From Cyanobium sp. NS01 (GTDB lineage Bacteria > Cyanobacteriota > Cyanobacteriia > PCC-6307 > Cyanobiaceae): a stretch of DNA of 64,000 nt. This document shows, piece after piece, positions 16,407-24,631 of this stretch (positions are counted from its first letter, which is position 1; each line of letters opens with the position of its first letter). Both the position numbers and the translations under genes were made by a program. The notes under the pieces are model-generated. The model was not told the DNA's origin and searched no databases. It worked only from the letters and a program-made list of their open reading frames with translations. The stretch is taken from contig NZ_CP047940.1 of assembly GCF_014280235.1 (NCBI RefSeq), positions 372,001-436,000 of the forward strand, written 5' to 3'.

Positions 16407-16415
16407 GTGTGAGGA
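16407..16415 (+). promoter_or_regulatory. putative Yfr1 sRNA pairing site over the porin Shine-Dalgarno
   Basis: GTGTGAGGA is a perfect 9-nt complement of the 3' nine bases of the ultraconserved Yfr1 motif ACUCCUCACAC. It overlaps the only Shine-Dalgarno (GAGGA, 16411-16415), five bases before the ATG at 16420. Yfr1 is known to repress som porin mRNAs in Prochlorococcus by this kind of pairing. Yfr1 itself is not in this window. Confidence 0.6.
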
Positions 16416-16419
16416 TCCC

Positions 16420-17865
16420 ATGAAACTTTTCCAGCAACTGCTGGTTGCCCCCGCGGCACTCGGACTGCTGGCCCCTGTGGCCGCCACTGCTTCTGAGCTC
16501 AACTTCGACGGCGTCGACCAGTACGCCTCCCAGGAGCAAGTCACCAGCATCTCCCAGTTCTCGGACGTGCAACCCACGGATTGGGCCTACCAGGCTCTCT
16601 CCAACCTGATCGAGCGCTACGGCTGCGTCGCCGGCTACCCCGACGGCACCTACCGCGGCCAGCGGGCCATGACCCGTTTTGAAGCCGCTGCGCTTCTGAA
16701 CGCCTGCCTCGACCGCGTCACCGAAGTGACCGACGAGCTCAAGCGCCTGATGGCCGAGTTCGAGAAGGAACTCGCCATCCTCAAGGGTCGCGTGGACGGC
16801 CTCGAGGCCAAGGTGGGTGAGCTGGAGGCCAACCAGTTCTCCACCACCACCAAGCTTAAGGGCATCGCCACGATGACCCTCGGCGGCGCTGGCGAAACCG
16901 GCTTCGGCGACAACGTTACCGCGAACTACGACGTTCGCCTGATGTTCGACACCAGCTTCACCGGTAAGGACCTGCTGCGCACCACCCTGCGCGCCGGCAA
17001 CTTCGGTGACTCCGTGTTCGGCAATGGCAACACGGCCCTGGAAGTGGCCTTCCAGGAAGAGAGCGGTGCTGACTCCGTCGGCATCAACCGCCTCTTCTAC
17101 CAGTTCCCCGTCGGCGAGTCCGTCACCGTCACCGCCGGTGCCAAGGTCCGTCAGGACGACATGCTGGCTGTGTGGCCCAGCGCCTATCCCGCTGACACCA
17201 TCCTCGACCTGTTCACCTATGCCGGTGCCCGGGCGACCTACAACCTGAACCTCGGCGCCGGTGTCGGTGCCTGGTGGCAGAAGGATGGCTTCAGCATCAG
17301 CGCCAACTTCGTCTCCAACGAGAACGCTGCTGAGAATTCCTTCGTCGGCATCGGCGAGGACTACACCGTTACCGCCCAGCTCGGCTACTCGGCCGATAAC
17401 TGGGGCGCTGCTCTTGCCTACACCTACGCTGACTTCAACAGCTTCAGCAACAGCAACGTTGGCCTGAGTGCCTACTGGTCTCCCTCCGATTCCGGTTGGG
17501 TGCCTTCGATCAGCGTCGGTGGCGGTTGGTCTGATGCCCCCAGCACTGACACCTTCGGCGACACCGACAGCGACTCCTGGAGCTGGATGGTCGGCCTCCA
17601 GTGGACCGACATGTTCATCAAGGGCAACGCCCTCGGCATGGCCGTGGGTAGCGCCGGCCAGATCGGCGACGGCAAGTGCGGCACCACCGCTGCTTGCACC
17701 GGCGGCATCTGGGCCGACGGCGGAGAAGAGACCCTGGCTTACGAGCTGTGGTACAAGTTCCAGGTCACCGACAACATCAGCGTCACCCCCGCCTTCTTCT
17801 GGATCGAGAACAGCGGCGCCGACGACACCTACGGCGGTCTGATCAAGACCACCTTCAAGTTCTGA
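16420..17865 (+). CDS. SLH-domain outer-membrane porin (Som/iron uptake porin family)
   Basis: Major cyanobacterial outer-membrane channel. The ATG at 16420 gives a signal peptide (MKLFQQLLVAPAALGLL, cleaved near ATA-SE), an SLH domain (about 45-105: SQFSDVQPTDWAYQAL and GCVAGYPDGTYRG) that binds cell-wall polymer, a coiled coil (about 108-142) and a beta-barrel of about 330 residues ending in KTTFKF, a typical terminal Phe. Codon use is strongly biased (GGC, AAC, TTC), as for a highly expressed gene. The frame is open 24 codons further upstream but those lack coding character. Specific substrates (ions, iron, sugars) cannot be read from the sequence. Confidence 0.9.
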   Translation: MKLFQQLLVAPAALGLLAPVAATASELNFDGVDQYASQEQVTSISQFSDVQPTDWAYQALSNLIERYGCVAGYPDGTYRGQRAMTRFEAAALLNACLDRVTEVTDELKRLMAEFEKELAILKGRVDGLEAKVGELEANQFSTTTKLKGIATMTLGGAGETGFGDNVTANYDVRLMFDTSFTGKDLLRTTLRAGNFGDSVFGNGNTALEVAFQEESGADSVGINRLFYQFPVGESVTVTAGAKVRQDDMLAVWPSAYPADTILDLFTYAGARATYNLNLGAGVGAWWQKDGFSISANFVSNENAAENSFVGIGEDYTVTAQLGYSADNWGAALAYTYADFNSFSNSNVGLSAYWSPSDSGWVPSISVGGGWSDAPSTDTFGDTDSDSWSWMVGLQWTDMFIKGNALGMAVGSAGQIGDGKCGTTAACTGGIWADGGEETLAYELWYKFQVTDNISVTPAFFWIENSGADDTYGGLIKTTFKF

Positions 17866-17964
17866 TCGTCTGATCGGAACCGGGCCTGGCTCCTCACACC
17901 TTTCCAGGCCCTTCGTCCTCATTGCATTCAGGAACCACTCTTCACACCGTTGTTCCTCTGCTCT

Positions 17965-17990
17965 CCCCGGCCTTTGGCCGGGGTTTTTTT
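17965..17990 (+). terminator. intrinsic terminator of the porin gene
   Basis: A perfect 8-bp stem CCCCGGCC, loop TTT, GGCCGGGG, followed by seven T residues, 100 bp after the porin stop. Confidence 0.92.
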
Positions 17991-18031
17991 GGCCCGATCC
18001 ACGGAGCCTGGCCTCCTAGGTTGCCCGGGAC

Positions 18032-18748
18032 GTGAGCTGGTGCGGAAGGAGGTGTCTCCTGCCTCAGGCTGATCCCTATGCGGTGCTGGGTGTGTCCCCC
18101 CAGGCCAGTGGCGCTGAGATCAAGGCGGCCTACCGCGCCCTGGTCAAGCGGTATCACCCCGATGCCGGCGGGGATGCCACCACGATCCTGGCCATCAACG
18201 CCGCCTGGGAGGTGCTGGGCGATTGCGAGCGCCGCCGCCGCCATGACCGCCTCCATGGCCGCCGGCAGTCCAGCCGTGGCGGCAGCGGGGGCGCCTCACC
18301 CGCTCCCGCAACCCCCAGGCCAGGAGCCTCTCCCAGGGCAGCAGACCATGAGGCTGCGGTGCGACGCTGGTTGCAGCAGGTGTACGGGCCCATCGACCGT
18401 CTGCTGGGCCAGGTGATCAACCCGTTTCCAGCCCAGCTGCGGGCCCTGGCTGCTGACCCCTACGACGACCGCCTGATGGAGGCCTTCTGCTCCTTCCTGG
18501 AGCTGAGTCAGGCGCGCCTGGCCAAGGTCGAGAGCCTGTACCGCTCGCAGGCCGGCCCTCAGGTTCTGCAGGGCTTCTGCCTGGACCTCTACCACTGCCT
18601 CAGCCTGGTGAAGGACGCCCTGGTGGACCTGGAGCGCTACACGATGGGGTATGTGGATTCCTACCTGCGCGATGGCCGTGAACTGCTCCGCAAGGCCGGC
18701 GCACGTCGGCGCCAGCTGAAGCAGGACCGGCTGCAGCTGATGGCCTGA
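18032..18748 (+). CDS. J-domain (DnaJ-like) protein
   Basis: An N-terminal J domain (about residues 13-70) has YAVLGVSPQASGAEIKAAYR, the HPD motif in KRYHPDAGG and a terminal RRRHDRL. This suggests an Hsp70 co-chaperone. A Ser/Gly/Pro/Ala linker (about 75-105) leads to an all-helical C-terminal domain of about 130 residues with no known function. The GTG at 18032 opens the frame, but an excellent AAGGAGGT (18046-18053) sits inside it, six bases before an in-frame CTG at 18059 that would give (M)PQADPYAVLG. The real start may therefore be that CTG. It converges on ndhO with a 2-bp gap. Confidence 0.82.
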   Translation: MSWCGRRCLLPQADPYAVLGVSPQASGAEIKAAYRALVKRYHPDAGGDATTILAINAAWEVLGDCERRRRHDRLHGRRQSSRGGSGGASPAPATPRPGASPRAADHEAAVRRWLQQVYGPIDRLLGQVINPFPAQLRALAADPYDDRLMEAFCSFLELSQARLAKVESLYRSQAGPQVLQGFCLDLYHCLSLVKDALVDLERYTMGYVDSYLRDGRELLRKAGARRRQLKQDRLQLMA

Positions 18749-18750
18749 GA

Positions 18751-18993
18751 TCAGCCTGGGAACGCCTCCAGGACGGCGAGGGGAAGCCACACATCCGGAA
18801 CGGGACGATGCCAGCGCAGTTGGGCATAGTCCCCCTTCACCACCAGCACTTCGCCAGGCCCTTTGAGGATGTAGGCGGGGGGCTGGGGGGCACTGGCGGC
18901 GGCCTCGGCACTGCGGCCATAGGCCTCGCTGTTCACCCGCACCAGGCTGCCCTTCTTCAGGGGGGGCTGGGCGGTGGAGGGCGTGTCGGCCAT
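18751..18993 (-). CDS. ndhO: NAD(P)H-quinone oxidoreductase subunit O
   Basis: Small peripheral subunit of the cyanobacterial NDH-1 complex on the cytosolic side of the thylakoid. The 80-aa sequence has LKKGSLVRVNSEAY near the N-terminus and YILKGPGEVLVVKGDYAQLRWHRPVPDVWL, both characteristic. It lies alone on the minus strand, convergent with the J-domain gene and divergent from the epimerase gene. Confidence 0.93.
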   Translation of the reverse strand: MADTPSTAQPPLKKGSLVRVNSEAYGRSAEAAASAPQPPAYILKGPGEVLVVKGDYAQLRWHRPVPDVWLPLAVLEAFPG

Positions 18994-19080
18994 GACGAGC
19001 CTGAGGGATCACAGCCAGGTTAAGGCCCCCCGGCGTAGAGCTTAGCCCTAGCCTCCTGAGGCGCTGAGGGAATCGAGCGG

Positions 19081-20016
19081 GTGCGTCTCCTGTTACTGGG
19101 TTGCTCCGGATTCGTGGGGCTGGAGTTGGTGCCCTACCTGCTGGAACTGGGTCACACGCTCACCCTGGTGAGTCGCCGCAGCGACCCCTTCCATGTCCTG
19201 GCCAGTGATCGGCTGTGCAGTCTGCAGCTCGATCCAGCCGACCCTGCCAGCTGGCAGAGCCCGGCCCTGCTTGAGGCCCTGGCCGGCGCCGAAGGCGTGG
19301 TGAATCTAGCTGGGGAGCCCATTGCCGAGAAGCGCTGGACTCCGGCCCATCGCAGCCTGCTGATGCGCAGCCGCAGCCGCACCACCGAGCTGCTGGTGCA
19401 GGCGATGGCAGCGCTGCAGGCGCCGCCGCGGGTGCTGGTGAATGCCTCCGCGGTGGGGTACTACGGCAGCAGCCTCGAGCAGCGCTTCACGGAGGAGAGC
19501 CCGGCCGGCAGCGATTACCTGGCCGAGATCTGCAGCCGTTGGGAGACGGCGGCGGCCCGCTGTCCGGACGCCTCTCGCCTGGTGATTCTGCGGATCGGCA
19601 TCGTGCTCGGTGCCGATGGGGGTGCCCTGGCCAAGATGCTGCCCGTCTTCCGCATGGGCTTCGGCGGGCCCGTGGGCAGCGGCCGCCAGTGGATGAGCTG
19701 GATCCACCGCCACGACCTGTGTCGGCTGGTGGCCACCGCCCTGGAAGACGATCGCTGGCGGGGCACGTACAACGCCGTGGCGCCCCAGCCGGTGCGCATG
19801 GCGGCGTTCGCCTCCGCCCTGGGCAAGGTGCTGGGGCGCCCCAGCCTGCTGCCGGTGCCGGGGCCGATCCTCCAGCTGCTGCTGGGGGATGGGGCCCAGG
19901 TGGTGCTGGAGGGTCAGCAGGTGGCGCCCGAGCGGCTCCAGGTCGAGGGCTTCACCTTCCAGTACCCCGAGCTCGACGCTGCGCTTGCTGCTGCCACCAG
20001 CTCAGCACTCCACTGA
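19081..20016 (+). CDS. TIGR01777-family NAD(P)-dependent epimerase-like protein
   Basis: An SDR-type protein related to YfcH and SDR39U1. The Rossmann motif GCSGFVG is at residues 8-14; the family blocks VNLAGEPIAEKRWTP, VNASAVGYYG and ILRIGIVLGADGGAL follow, then a C-terminal domain starting YNAVAPQPV. In cyanobacteria and plants relatives are linked to cell division or chloroplast placement (GC1-like), but the enzyme reaction is unknown. The start is GTG. Its 3' end overlaps a convergent membrane-protein gene by 65 bp. Confidence 0.88.
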   Translation: MRLLLLGCSGFVGLELVPYLLELGHTLTLVSRRSDPFHVLASDRLCSLQLDPADPASWQSPALLEALAGAEGVVNLAGEPIAEKRWTPAHRSLLMRSRSRTTELLVQAMAALQAPPRVLVNASAVGYYGSSLEQRFTEESPAGSDYLAEICSRWETAAARCPDASRLVILRIGIVLGADGGALAKMLPVFRMGFGGPVGSGRQWMSWIHRHDLCRLVATALEDDRWRGTYNAVAPQPVRMAAFASALGKVLGRPSLLPVPGPILQLLLGDGAQVVLEGQQVAPERLQVEGFTFQYPELDAALAAATSSALH

Positions 20017-20335
20017 GCACGGCGGCTCCCATCAGCAGTCCGATCGCCGGGGTGAACAGCGGCTCCCAGAGCCGCTGAAACAGCTCCAGGGGGGCTTCCA
20101 CCTTCTGGCTGTGGCACAGCACCGCCACGCCGAACCACAGAGCGCCGCAGATCACCACGAACACATCCGCCACCAGCACGGTGTCCATCACCCCTTTGAG
20201 GCGTTGCAGAAGCGATCGCGCCTGCGCAGACGGCTGCGCTTTGGCGGTTCCCTTGGTTGAGGCAGTCCCGCGGGCTGCGGCGGGGCCTGCCTCAGCCCCT
20301 GGGCTGGACAGGCTCCTGGGTGGCTGATCTGACAT
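19952..20335 (-). CDS. conserved hypothetical membrane protein
   Basis: 127 aa with a disordered, Ala/Ser/Thr-rich first 45 residues and two predicted membrane segments (about 53-75, VLVADVFVVICGALWFGVAV, and 92-112, FTPAIGLLMGAAVLSGVLSW). The sequence between them (LFQRLWEPL) is amphipathic. I do not recognise a named family; the pattern resembles small cyanobacterial membrane proteins. It overlaps the upstream LpxB-like gene by 44 bp on the same strand, suggesting translational coupling. Confidence 0.65.
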   Translation of the reverse strand: MSDQPPRSLSSPGAEAGPAAARGTASTKGTAKAQPSAQARSLLQRLKGVMDTVLVADVFVVICGALWFGVAVLCHSQKVEAPLELFQRLWEPLFTPAIGLLMGAAVLSGVLSWWQQQAQRRARGTGR

Positions 20336-21536
20336 CGACTGGGGGCAACAGCTCCATGATCGCTGCCGCCAGCCGTTCGGTGCCCCCCGGAGCGCCGATC
20401 CGCTCCTGGGCCGTGCGGGCCAGCCGGCCCCGCAGCTCCGGCCCCGTTGCCGGATCGGCCAGTTCGGCCATCAGGGCCCAGGCGAGGCGGGCTGTGGCCT
20501 CCAGGGTCATGCTCGTGCCGGGCTCGCCGCTGGCGCAATGCACCCCAGCCCCGAGCAGCCGCCGCTGGGCTTCTGCGAAACCGTCGGTGAACTGGGGGCC
20601 CTGCCCCACCAGCTGCAGCACCGGCTTGCCCAGCCCCACCGCCTGTTCGGTGGCCGTGCCCGCCATGGCCAGCACCAGATCGGCCCGGGCCAGGGCGGCC
20701 CCGGCCCCCGACCAGCTGAGTTCCAGCTCCAGACCGCCGCGCTCCAGGCGGTCGTGGGCCCGTGCGCGCCAGCCATGGGCGGCGGCCCGCTGCCGCACCG
20801 TGGCGGCATCGAGGGACTTCACCAGCACGGCCCGTAGCTGCAGGCTGCCCGGTTGGTGCAGGGCCTGGGGCAGCAGGGCCAGCAGGCGCAGCATCAGCTC
20901 CAGGTTCGCGCCGGCTTCAGGCATCCGGCTGCCCGGCAGCAGGGCCATGCAGAGCTGCCGTGGGGCGGTGGTCCTCGCCAGCGCGGGCTCGACGGCGGCA
21001 TCGAGAAAGGGATTGCCCAGAAAGTCCACCGGCCGCCGCAGCTGCTGGCTGAGGTCGCTGGCGGTGAGCGCATCGCGGCTCCAGATCCGGCTGACACGGC
21101 GACGCCGCAGCAGCCAGCCGCAGGGCCAGGGAAGCCGCAGCTTTCCCTCGTAGTGACTGGAGTAGGCCACCAGGTACACGGCGCAGCGACAGCCGCCCAG
21201 CCAGGCCCCCAGCACCGCCACCAGGTCGCCGACGGCGACCACCAGCTGATAGCGGCCCCGCCGTCGCATCAGCCGCAGCAGGCTGGCCACCACGTGGGCC
21301 ACCTGGCCACCGAGCAGCTCGCTGAGCTGGCCATGGAAGCTGGTGAAGCCCAGCCCCCCGGTGCGGAACTCCCGCGTGGGCCCCAGCACGGCGATGCCCC
21401 GCTGGCGGTAGGCGCTGCCATGCCCCACCAGGGGCAACGCCTCCACCGCCACGCCTCTGGCCATCAGGGCCGCTCCCACGAGGGCACCACTGAGATCTTC
21501 GCCATGGCCATTGCTCAGCAGCAGCACGCGAGCCAC
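20292..21536 (-). CDS. lipid-A-disaccharide synthase-related protein (TIGR03492 type)
   Basis: A glycosyltransferase-B-fold protein of 414 aa found in cyanobacteria. The start VLLLSNGHGEDLSG matches the family; LPLVGHG, VAVGDLVAVL, FLGNPFLDA, LPGSR and GTATEQAVGLGKPVLQL follow the LpxB/MurG-like pattern in order. True LpxB is usually a separate gene, so the substrate here is unknown. The GTG start is followed downstream by the 44-bp overlap with the small membrane-protein gene. Confidence 0.82.
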   Translation of the reverse strand: MARVLLLSNGHGEDLSGALVGAALMARGVAVEALPLVGHGSAYRQRGIAVLGPTREFRTGGLGFTSFHGQLSELLGGQVAHVVASLLRLMRRRGRYQLVVAVGDLVAVLGAWLGGCRCAVYLVAYSSHYEGKLRLPWPCGWLLRRRRVSRIWSRDALTASDLSQQLRRPVDFLGNPFLDAAVEPALARTTAPRQLCMALLPGSRMPEAGANLELMLRLLALLPQALHQPGSLQLRAVLVKSLDAATVRQRAAAHGWRARAHDRLERGGLELELSWSGAGAALARADLVLAMAGTATEQAVGLGKPVLQLVGQGPQFTDGFAEAQRRLLGAGVHCASGEPGTSMTLEATARLAWALMAELADPATGPELRGRLARTAQERIGAPGGTERLAAAIMELLPPVDVRSATQEPVQPRG

Positions 21537-21561
21537 GGGCTTCAGGAGGCGAGGGGCGCGA

Positions 21562-21999
21562 TCAACCGTTCAACCAGGCCTGCACCTTCAGCATGGCGGC
21601 CCAGCCGGGCTTGCGTTTGAGGCCGTCGGCCATCGACTCCTGCAGCTCGGCGGCAAGCTCCGGTGCCATGGCCATCAGCCGCTGCACCATGCCGATGTGC
21701 TCCCGCACCCCCTTGGTGCCGGTTTCGAGCATGGCCAGGCTCAGGTTGATGCGGGCCTGGGGATCCTGGGGGTTGAGCCGCACCGCCGTGCGGGCCGTGC
21801 GCAGGGCCGGCTCCGGCTGGTCGGTGAGCAGCTGCAGCCAGGCCAGGCAGGTGAATCCCGCCGACTGGCGGGGGGCCTGAGCGGTGATCGCCTCAAAGGC
21901 GTCGAGCAGTTCGGCCGGATCGGTGCCGGCGTTGTACCGGGCGATGGCGGCGTCGAACTGCGAGGTGGCTGGGCTGCTCTCGGCGGAACTGGCCGACAT
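21562..21999 (-). CDS. TPR-like conserved hypothetical protein
   Basis: 145 aa, all helical. One clear TPR unit (about residues 48-81, FTCLAWLQLLTDQPEPALRTARTAVRLNP) continues into a second (82-115). The N-terminal 13 residues are Ser/Ala-rich. It probably binds another protein. It lies 25 bp upstream of the LpxB-like gene and 59 bp after sufA, all on the minus strand, so these may be one transcript. Confidence 0.7.
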   Translation of the reverse strand: MSASSAESSPATSQFDAAIARYNAGTDPAELLDAFEAITAQAPRQSAGFTCLAWLQLLTDQPEPALRTARTAVRLNPQDPQARINLSLAMLETGTKGVREHIGMVQRLMAMAPELAAELQESMADGLKRKPGWAAMLKVQAWLNG

Positions 22000-22058
22000 A
22001 GCTGCAGGGCAGGGTCACAGCTGTTCAGATTCCCATGCGGCAGGCCAGAGGCCCTGGC

Positions 22059-22490
22059 TCAGACCGCGAAGGAGCTGCCACAGCCGCAGGTCTGACTGGC
22101 GTTCGGGTTGGTGAAGTTGAAGCCGCCGCCGATCAGGGCGCTGGAGAAGTCGAGCTGCATGCCGTAGATGTACAGCAGGCTTTTGGGGTCGCAGACCACC
22201 TGGAAGCTGGGGGCTCCTGCGGGCTCGTAGGTGTAGATCTCGTCGTCGGGGCGGATGGCGTCGGGGCCGATGAAATCCATGGTGTAGCTCATGCCGCTGC
22301 AGCCGCCTGAGCGCACCCCCACCCGCAGCGCCCTGCCCTCGCCCTGCTGGCTGATCAGGCTGCCCAGCTGCTTCATGGCGGGCTCGGTGACCAGGATGCC
22401 CTTGCCGTCCCGGGCCGTGAAGGTGGCCACGGGGCTCGGCGCGGCCGGGCTCTGGGCAACGGGGCTGGCGGCGGTTTCGGTGCTCATCAC
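22059..22490 (-). CDS. sufA: A-type iron-sulfur cluster carrier (SufA/IscA family)
   Basis: Carries or delivers Fe-S clusters to apoproteins. The three cluster Cys are present: one in SGGCSGMSY and two in the C-terminal QTCGCGSSF. The [11 protein letters not shown]-like segment is [13 protein letters not shown] here. The first 25 residues (Ala/Pro/Ser-rich) extend beyond the family's usual N-terminus. It is divergent from crtQ over an upstream region built on an inverted repeat. The A-type class is sure; the choice of SufA over IscA/ErpA is a convention. Confidence 0.88.
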   Translation of the reverse strand: MMSTETAASPVAQSPAAPSPVATFTARDGKGILVTEPAMKQLGSLISQQGEGRALRVGVRSGGCSGMSYTMDFIGPDAIRPDDEIYTYEPAGAPSFQVVCDPKSLLYIYGMQLDFSSALIGGGFNFTNPNASQTCGCGSSFAV

Positions 22491-22511
22491 TTCGGCCAGG
22501 GGCTACGGCCA

Positions 22512-22552
22512 ACTCTATGGAACTGCACCCGCACCTGTCGGATCCATAGAGT
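22512..22552. promoter_or_regulatory. inverted repeat in the sufA/crtQ divergent promoter region
   Basis: ACTCTATGGA (22512-22521) and its exact complement TCCATAGAGT (22543-22552) are separated by 21 bp. Read outward, both strands show the same CATAGAGT, which could serve as a -10 element in each direction or as a shared operator. Confidence 0.5.
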
Positions 22553-22580
22553 CTCTGCCAGTACGACGGGAGCGTTGCCG

Positions 22581-24116
22581 GTGCAGGTCGCCATAGTGGG
22601 AGCGGGTCTGGCGGGTCTGGCGGCGGCGGTGGATCTCGTGGATGCCGGCCATCAGGTGGATCTCTACGAGGCCAGGCCCTTCATGGGCGGCAAGGTGGGC
22701 AGCTGGGTGGATGAGGGTGGCAACCACATCGAGATGGGGCTGCATGTGTTCTTTTTCAATTACGCCAACCTGTTCGCCCTGATGCGCAAGGTGGGGGCGA
22801 TCGACAACCTCCTGCCCAAGCAGCACACCCACCTGTTCGTGAATGCCGGCGGCGATCTGCGCGAGCTGGATTTCCGCTTTGCCCTGGGAGCCCCCTTCAA
22901 CGGTCTCAAGGCCTTCTTCACCACGCCCCAGCTCGACTGGATCGACAAACTGCGCAATGCCCTGGCCCTGGGCACGAGCCCGATCGTGCGCGGCCTCGTG
23001 GACTACGACGGGGCGATGGGGGTGATCCGCGATCTGGATCGCATCAGCTTCGAGCAGTGGTTTCTGGGCCATGGCGGCAGCCGCCGCAGCATCGAGCGCA
23101 TGTGGAACCCGATTGCCTATGCCCTCGGGTTCATCGACTGCGAGGCGATCTCGGCGCGCTGCATGCTCACCATCTTCATGATGTTTGCCTCCAAGACGGA
23201 GGCCTCCAAGCTCAACCTGCTGAAGGGCTCACCCCACCGCTGGCTCACCGGCCCGATCCTCGACTACATCACCAGGCGCGGAGGACGCCTGCACCTCCGA
23301 CACCGCGTCACCGAGCTGCACTACGAGGAGTCCCCCGACCCAGACGCACCTGGCTCCAGCGGGTCGCCAGTGATCCGGGTGAGCGGCCTCACCCTTGGGA
23401 CACCCGAGGGCGAGCGGCGGGTTCAGGCTGACGCCTACCTGGCCGCCTGTGATGTGCCGGGCATTCAGCGCATGCTGCCCCAGCCCTGGCGCCGCTTTTC
23501 CCAGTTCGACAACATCTACAAGCTGGAGGCGGTGCCAGTGGCCACGGTGCAACTCCGCTACGACGGCTGGATCACCGAGCTCGGGGACAGCCCGGCGAAC
23601 AACGACGCCCGCGCTGACCTCGACCATCCGGCGGGCCTCGACAATCTCCTCTACACGGCGGATGCGGATTTCAGTTGTTTCGCCGATCTGGCCCTCGCCA
23701 GCCCCGAGGACTACCGCAAGGAGGGGCTCGGCTCGCTGCTGCAGTGCGTGCTCACCCCCGGCGATCCCTGGATCCCCCGCAAGAGCGAGGACATCGTGGC
23801 CGCCACCGACGCCCAAGTGCGCCGCCTCTTCCCCTCAGCCCAGTCCTTGAATCTGGTGTGGAGCAATGTGGTGAAACTGGCCCAGTCGCTCTATCGCGAG
23901 GCGCCGGGCATGGAGCCCTATCGGCCCAGCCAGCGCACGCCCGTGGCCAATTTCTTCCTGGCGGGAAGCTACACCCGTCAGGACTACATCGATTCGATGG
24001 AAGGTGCCACGATGAGCGGCCGTCTTGCGGCGGCGGCGATCCTGGATCGCCCCGTCCAACTGGCTGCCCAGGGCTCCGGCCCCCTCCAGCCTCTCACCGC
24101 CTCCCCCCGGCGATGA
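22581..24116 (+). CDS. crtQ: 9,9'-di-cis-zeta-carotene desaturase
   Basis: Plant-type desaturase that converts zeta-carotene to lycopene in the thylakoid/plasma membrane. The FAD-binding motif [17 protein letters not shown] is at the N-terminus, then [14 protein letters not shown], the conserved [14 protein letters not shown] and a C-terminal [23 protein letters not shown] prefer GTG 22581, eight bases after GGGAG; a TTG two codons upstream (22575) is also possible. Its stop overlaps the next gene's ATG (ATGA). Confidence 0.94.
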   Translation: MQVAIVGAGLAGLAAAVDLVDAGHQVDLYEARPFMGGKVGSWVDEGGNHIEMGLHVFFFNYANLFALMRKVGAIDNLLPKQHTHLFVNAGGDLRELDFRFALGAPFNGLKAFFTTPQLDWIDKLRNALALGTSPIVRGLVDYDGAMGVIRDLDRISFEQWFLGHGGSRRSIERMWNPIAYALGFIDCEAISARCMLTIFMMFASKTEASKLNLLKGSPHRWLTGPILDYITRRGGRLHLRHRVTELHYEESPDPDAPGSSGSPVIRVSGLTLGTPEGERRVQADAYLAACDVPGIQRMLPQPWRRFSQFDNIYKLEAVPVATVQLRYDGWITELGDSPANNDARADLDHPAGLDNLLYTADADFSCFADLALASPEDYRKEGLGSLLQCVLTPGDPWIPRKSEDIVAATDAQVRRLFPSAQSLNLVWSNVVKLAQSLYREAPGMEPYRPSQRTPVANFFLAGSYTRQDYIDSMEGATMSGRLAAAAILDRPVQLAAQGSGPLQPLTASPRR

Positions 24117-24631
24117 CCGACCTGGCGCCGAACCCGGTCGCCGCCCTCACCGCCCCACTCACGAGTAACCCGATGGGCCGTTGGCTCGAGCACAGCGTCA
24201 CCACAGAGATCGCCGCGCCCGTGGAGCGCGTCTGGGAGGTCTGGAGCGACCTGGAGGCCATGCCCCGCTGGATGCGCTGGATCGAGTCGGTGGTCACTGA
24301 GCCCGGCAACCCAGACCTCACCGACTGGACCCTGGCTGCCCAGGGATTCCGCTTCCACTGGAAGGCCCGGATCACGCAGCGGGTGGAGGCCCAGCAGCTG
24401 CACTGGGAATCGGTGGGAGGGCTGCCCACCAAAGGGGGCGTTCGCTTCTATCCCCAGCCTGACGGCAGCACCGCCGTGAAGCTCAGCGTGAGCTACGAAC
24501 TTCCTGGGATCTTGGCACCGTTGATGGAACCCACCATTCTGGGTGGCATCGTCACAAAGGAACTTCAGGCGAACCTTGACCGTTTTCGAGATCTGGTCGA
24601 AGAACGTTCGGTCGAACCCATCGCGAGCTGA
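24113..24631 (+). CDS. SRPBCC (START-like/coenzyme Q-binding) family protein
   Basis: 172 aa with a helix-grip fold: [35 protein letters not shown] is the typical N-terminal strand and helix of the polyketide-cyclase/COQ10 group, and the long C-terminal helix (about 145-165) closes the lipid pocket. A neighbour directly coupled to crtQ (4-bp overlap) suggests a lipid-like or carotenoid ligand, but this is inference from position. Confidence 0.82.
   Translation: MTDLAPNPVAALTAPLTSNPMGRWLEHSVTTEIAAPVERVWEVWSDLEAMPRWMRWIESVVTEPGNPDLTDWTLAAQGFRFHWKARITQRVEAQQLHWESVGGLPTKGGVRFYPQPDGSTAVKLSVSYELPGILAPLMEPTILGGIVTKELQANLDRFRDLVEERSVEPIAS

Noticed and set aside
16228-17922. Minus-strand frame of 564 codons opposite the porin
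   Set aside because: The porin has a signal peptide, SLH domain and strong codon bias; the antisense product is a Val/Gly/Ala/Glu repeat-like artefact.
20212-20219. HIP1 octamers (GCGATCGC), for example here and at 13058, 35774, 45405 and 63373
   Set aside because: HIP1 is common in many cyanobacterial genomes; the few copies seen here show no special placement.
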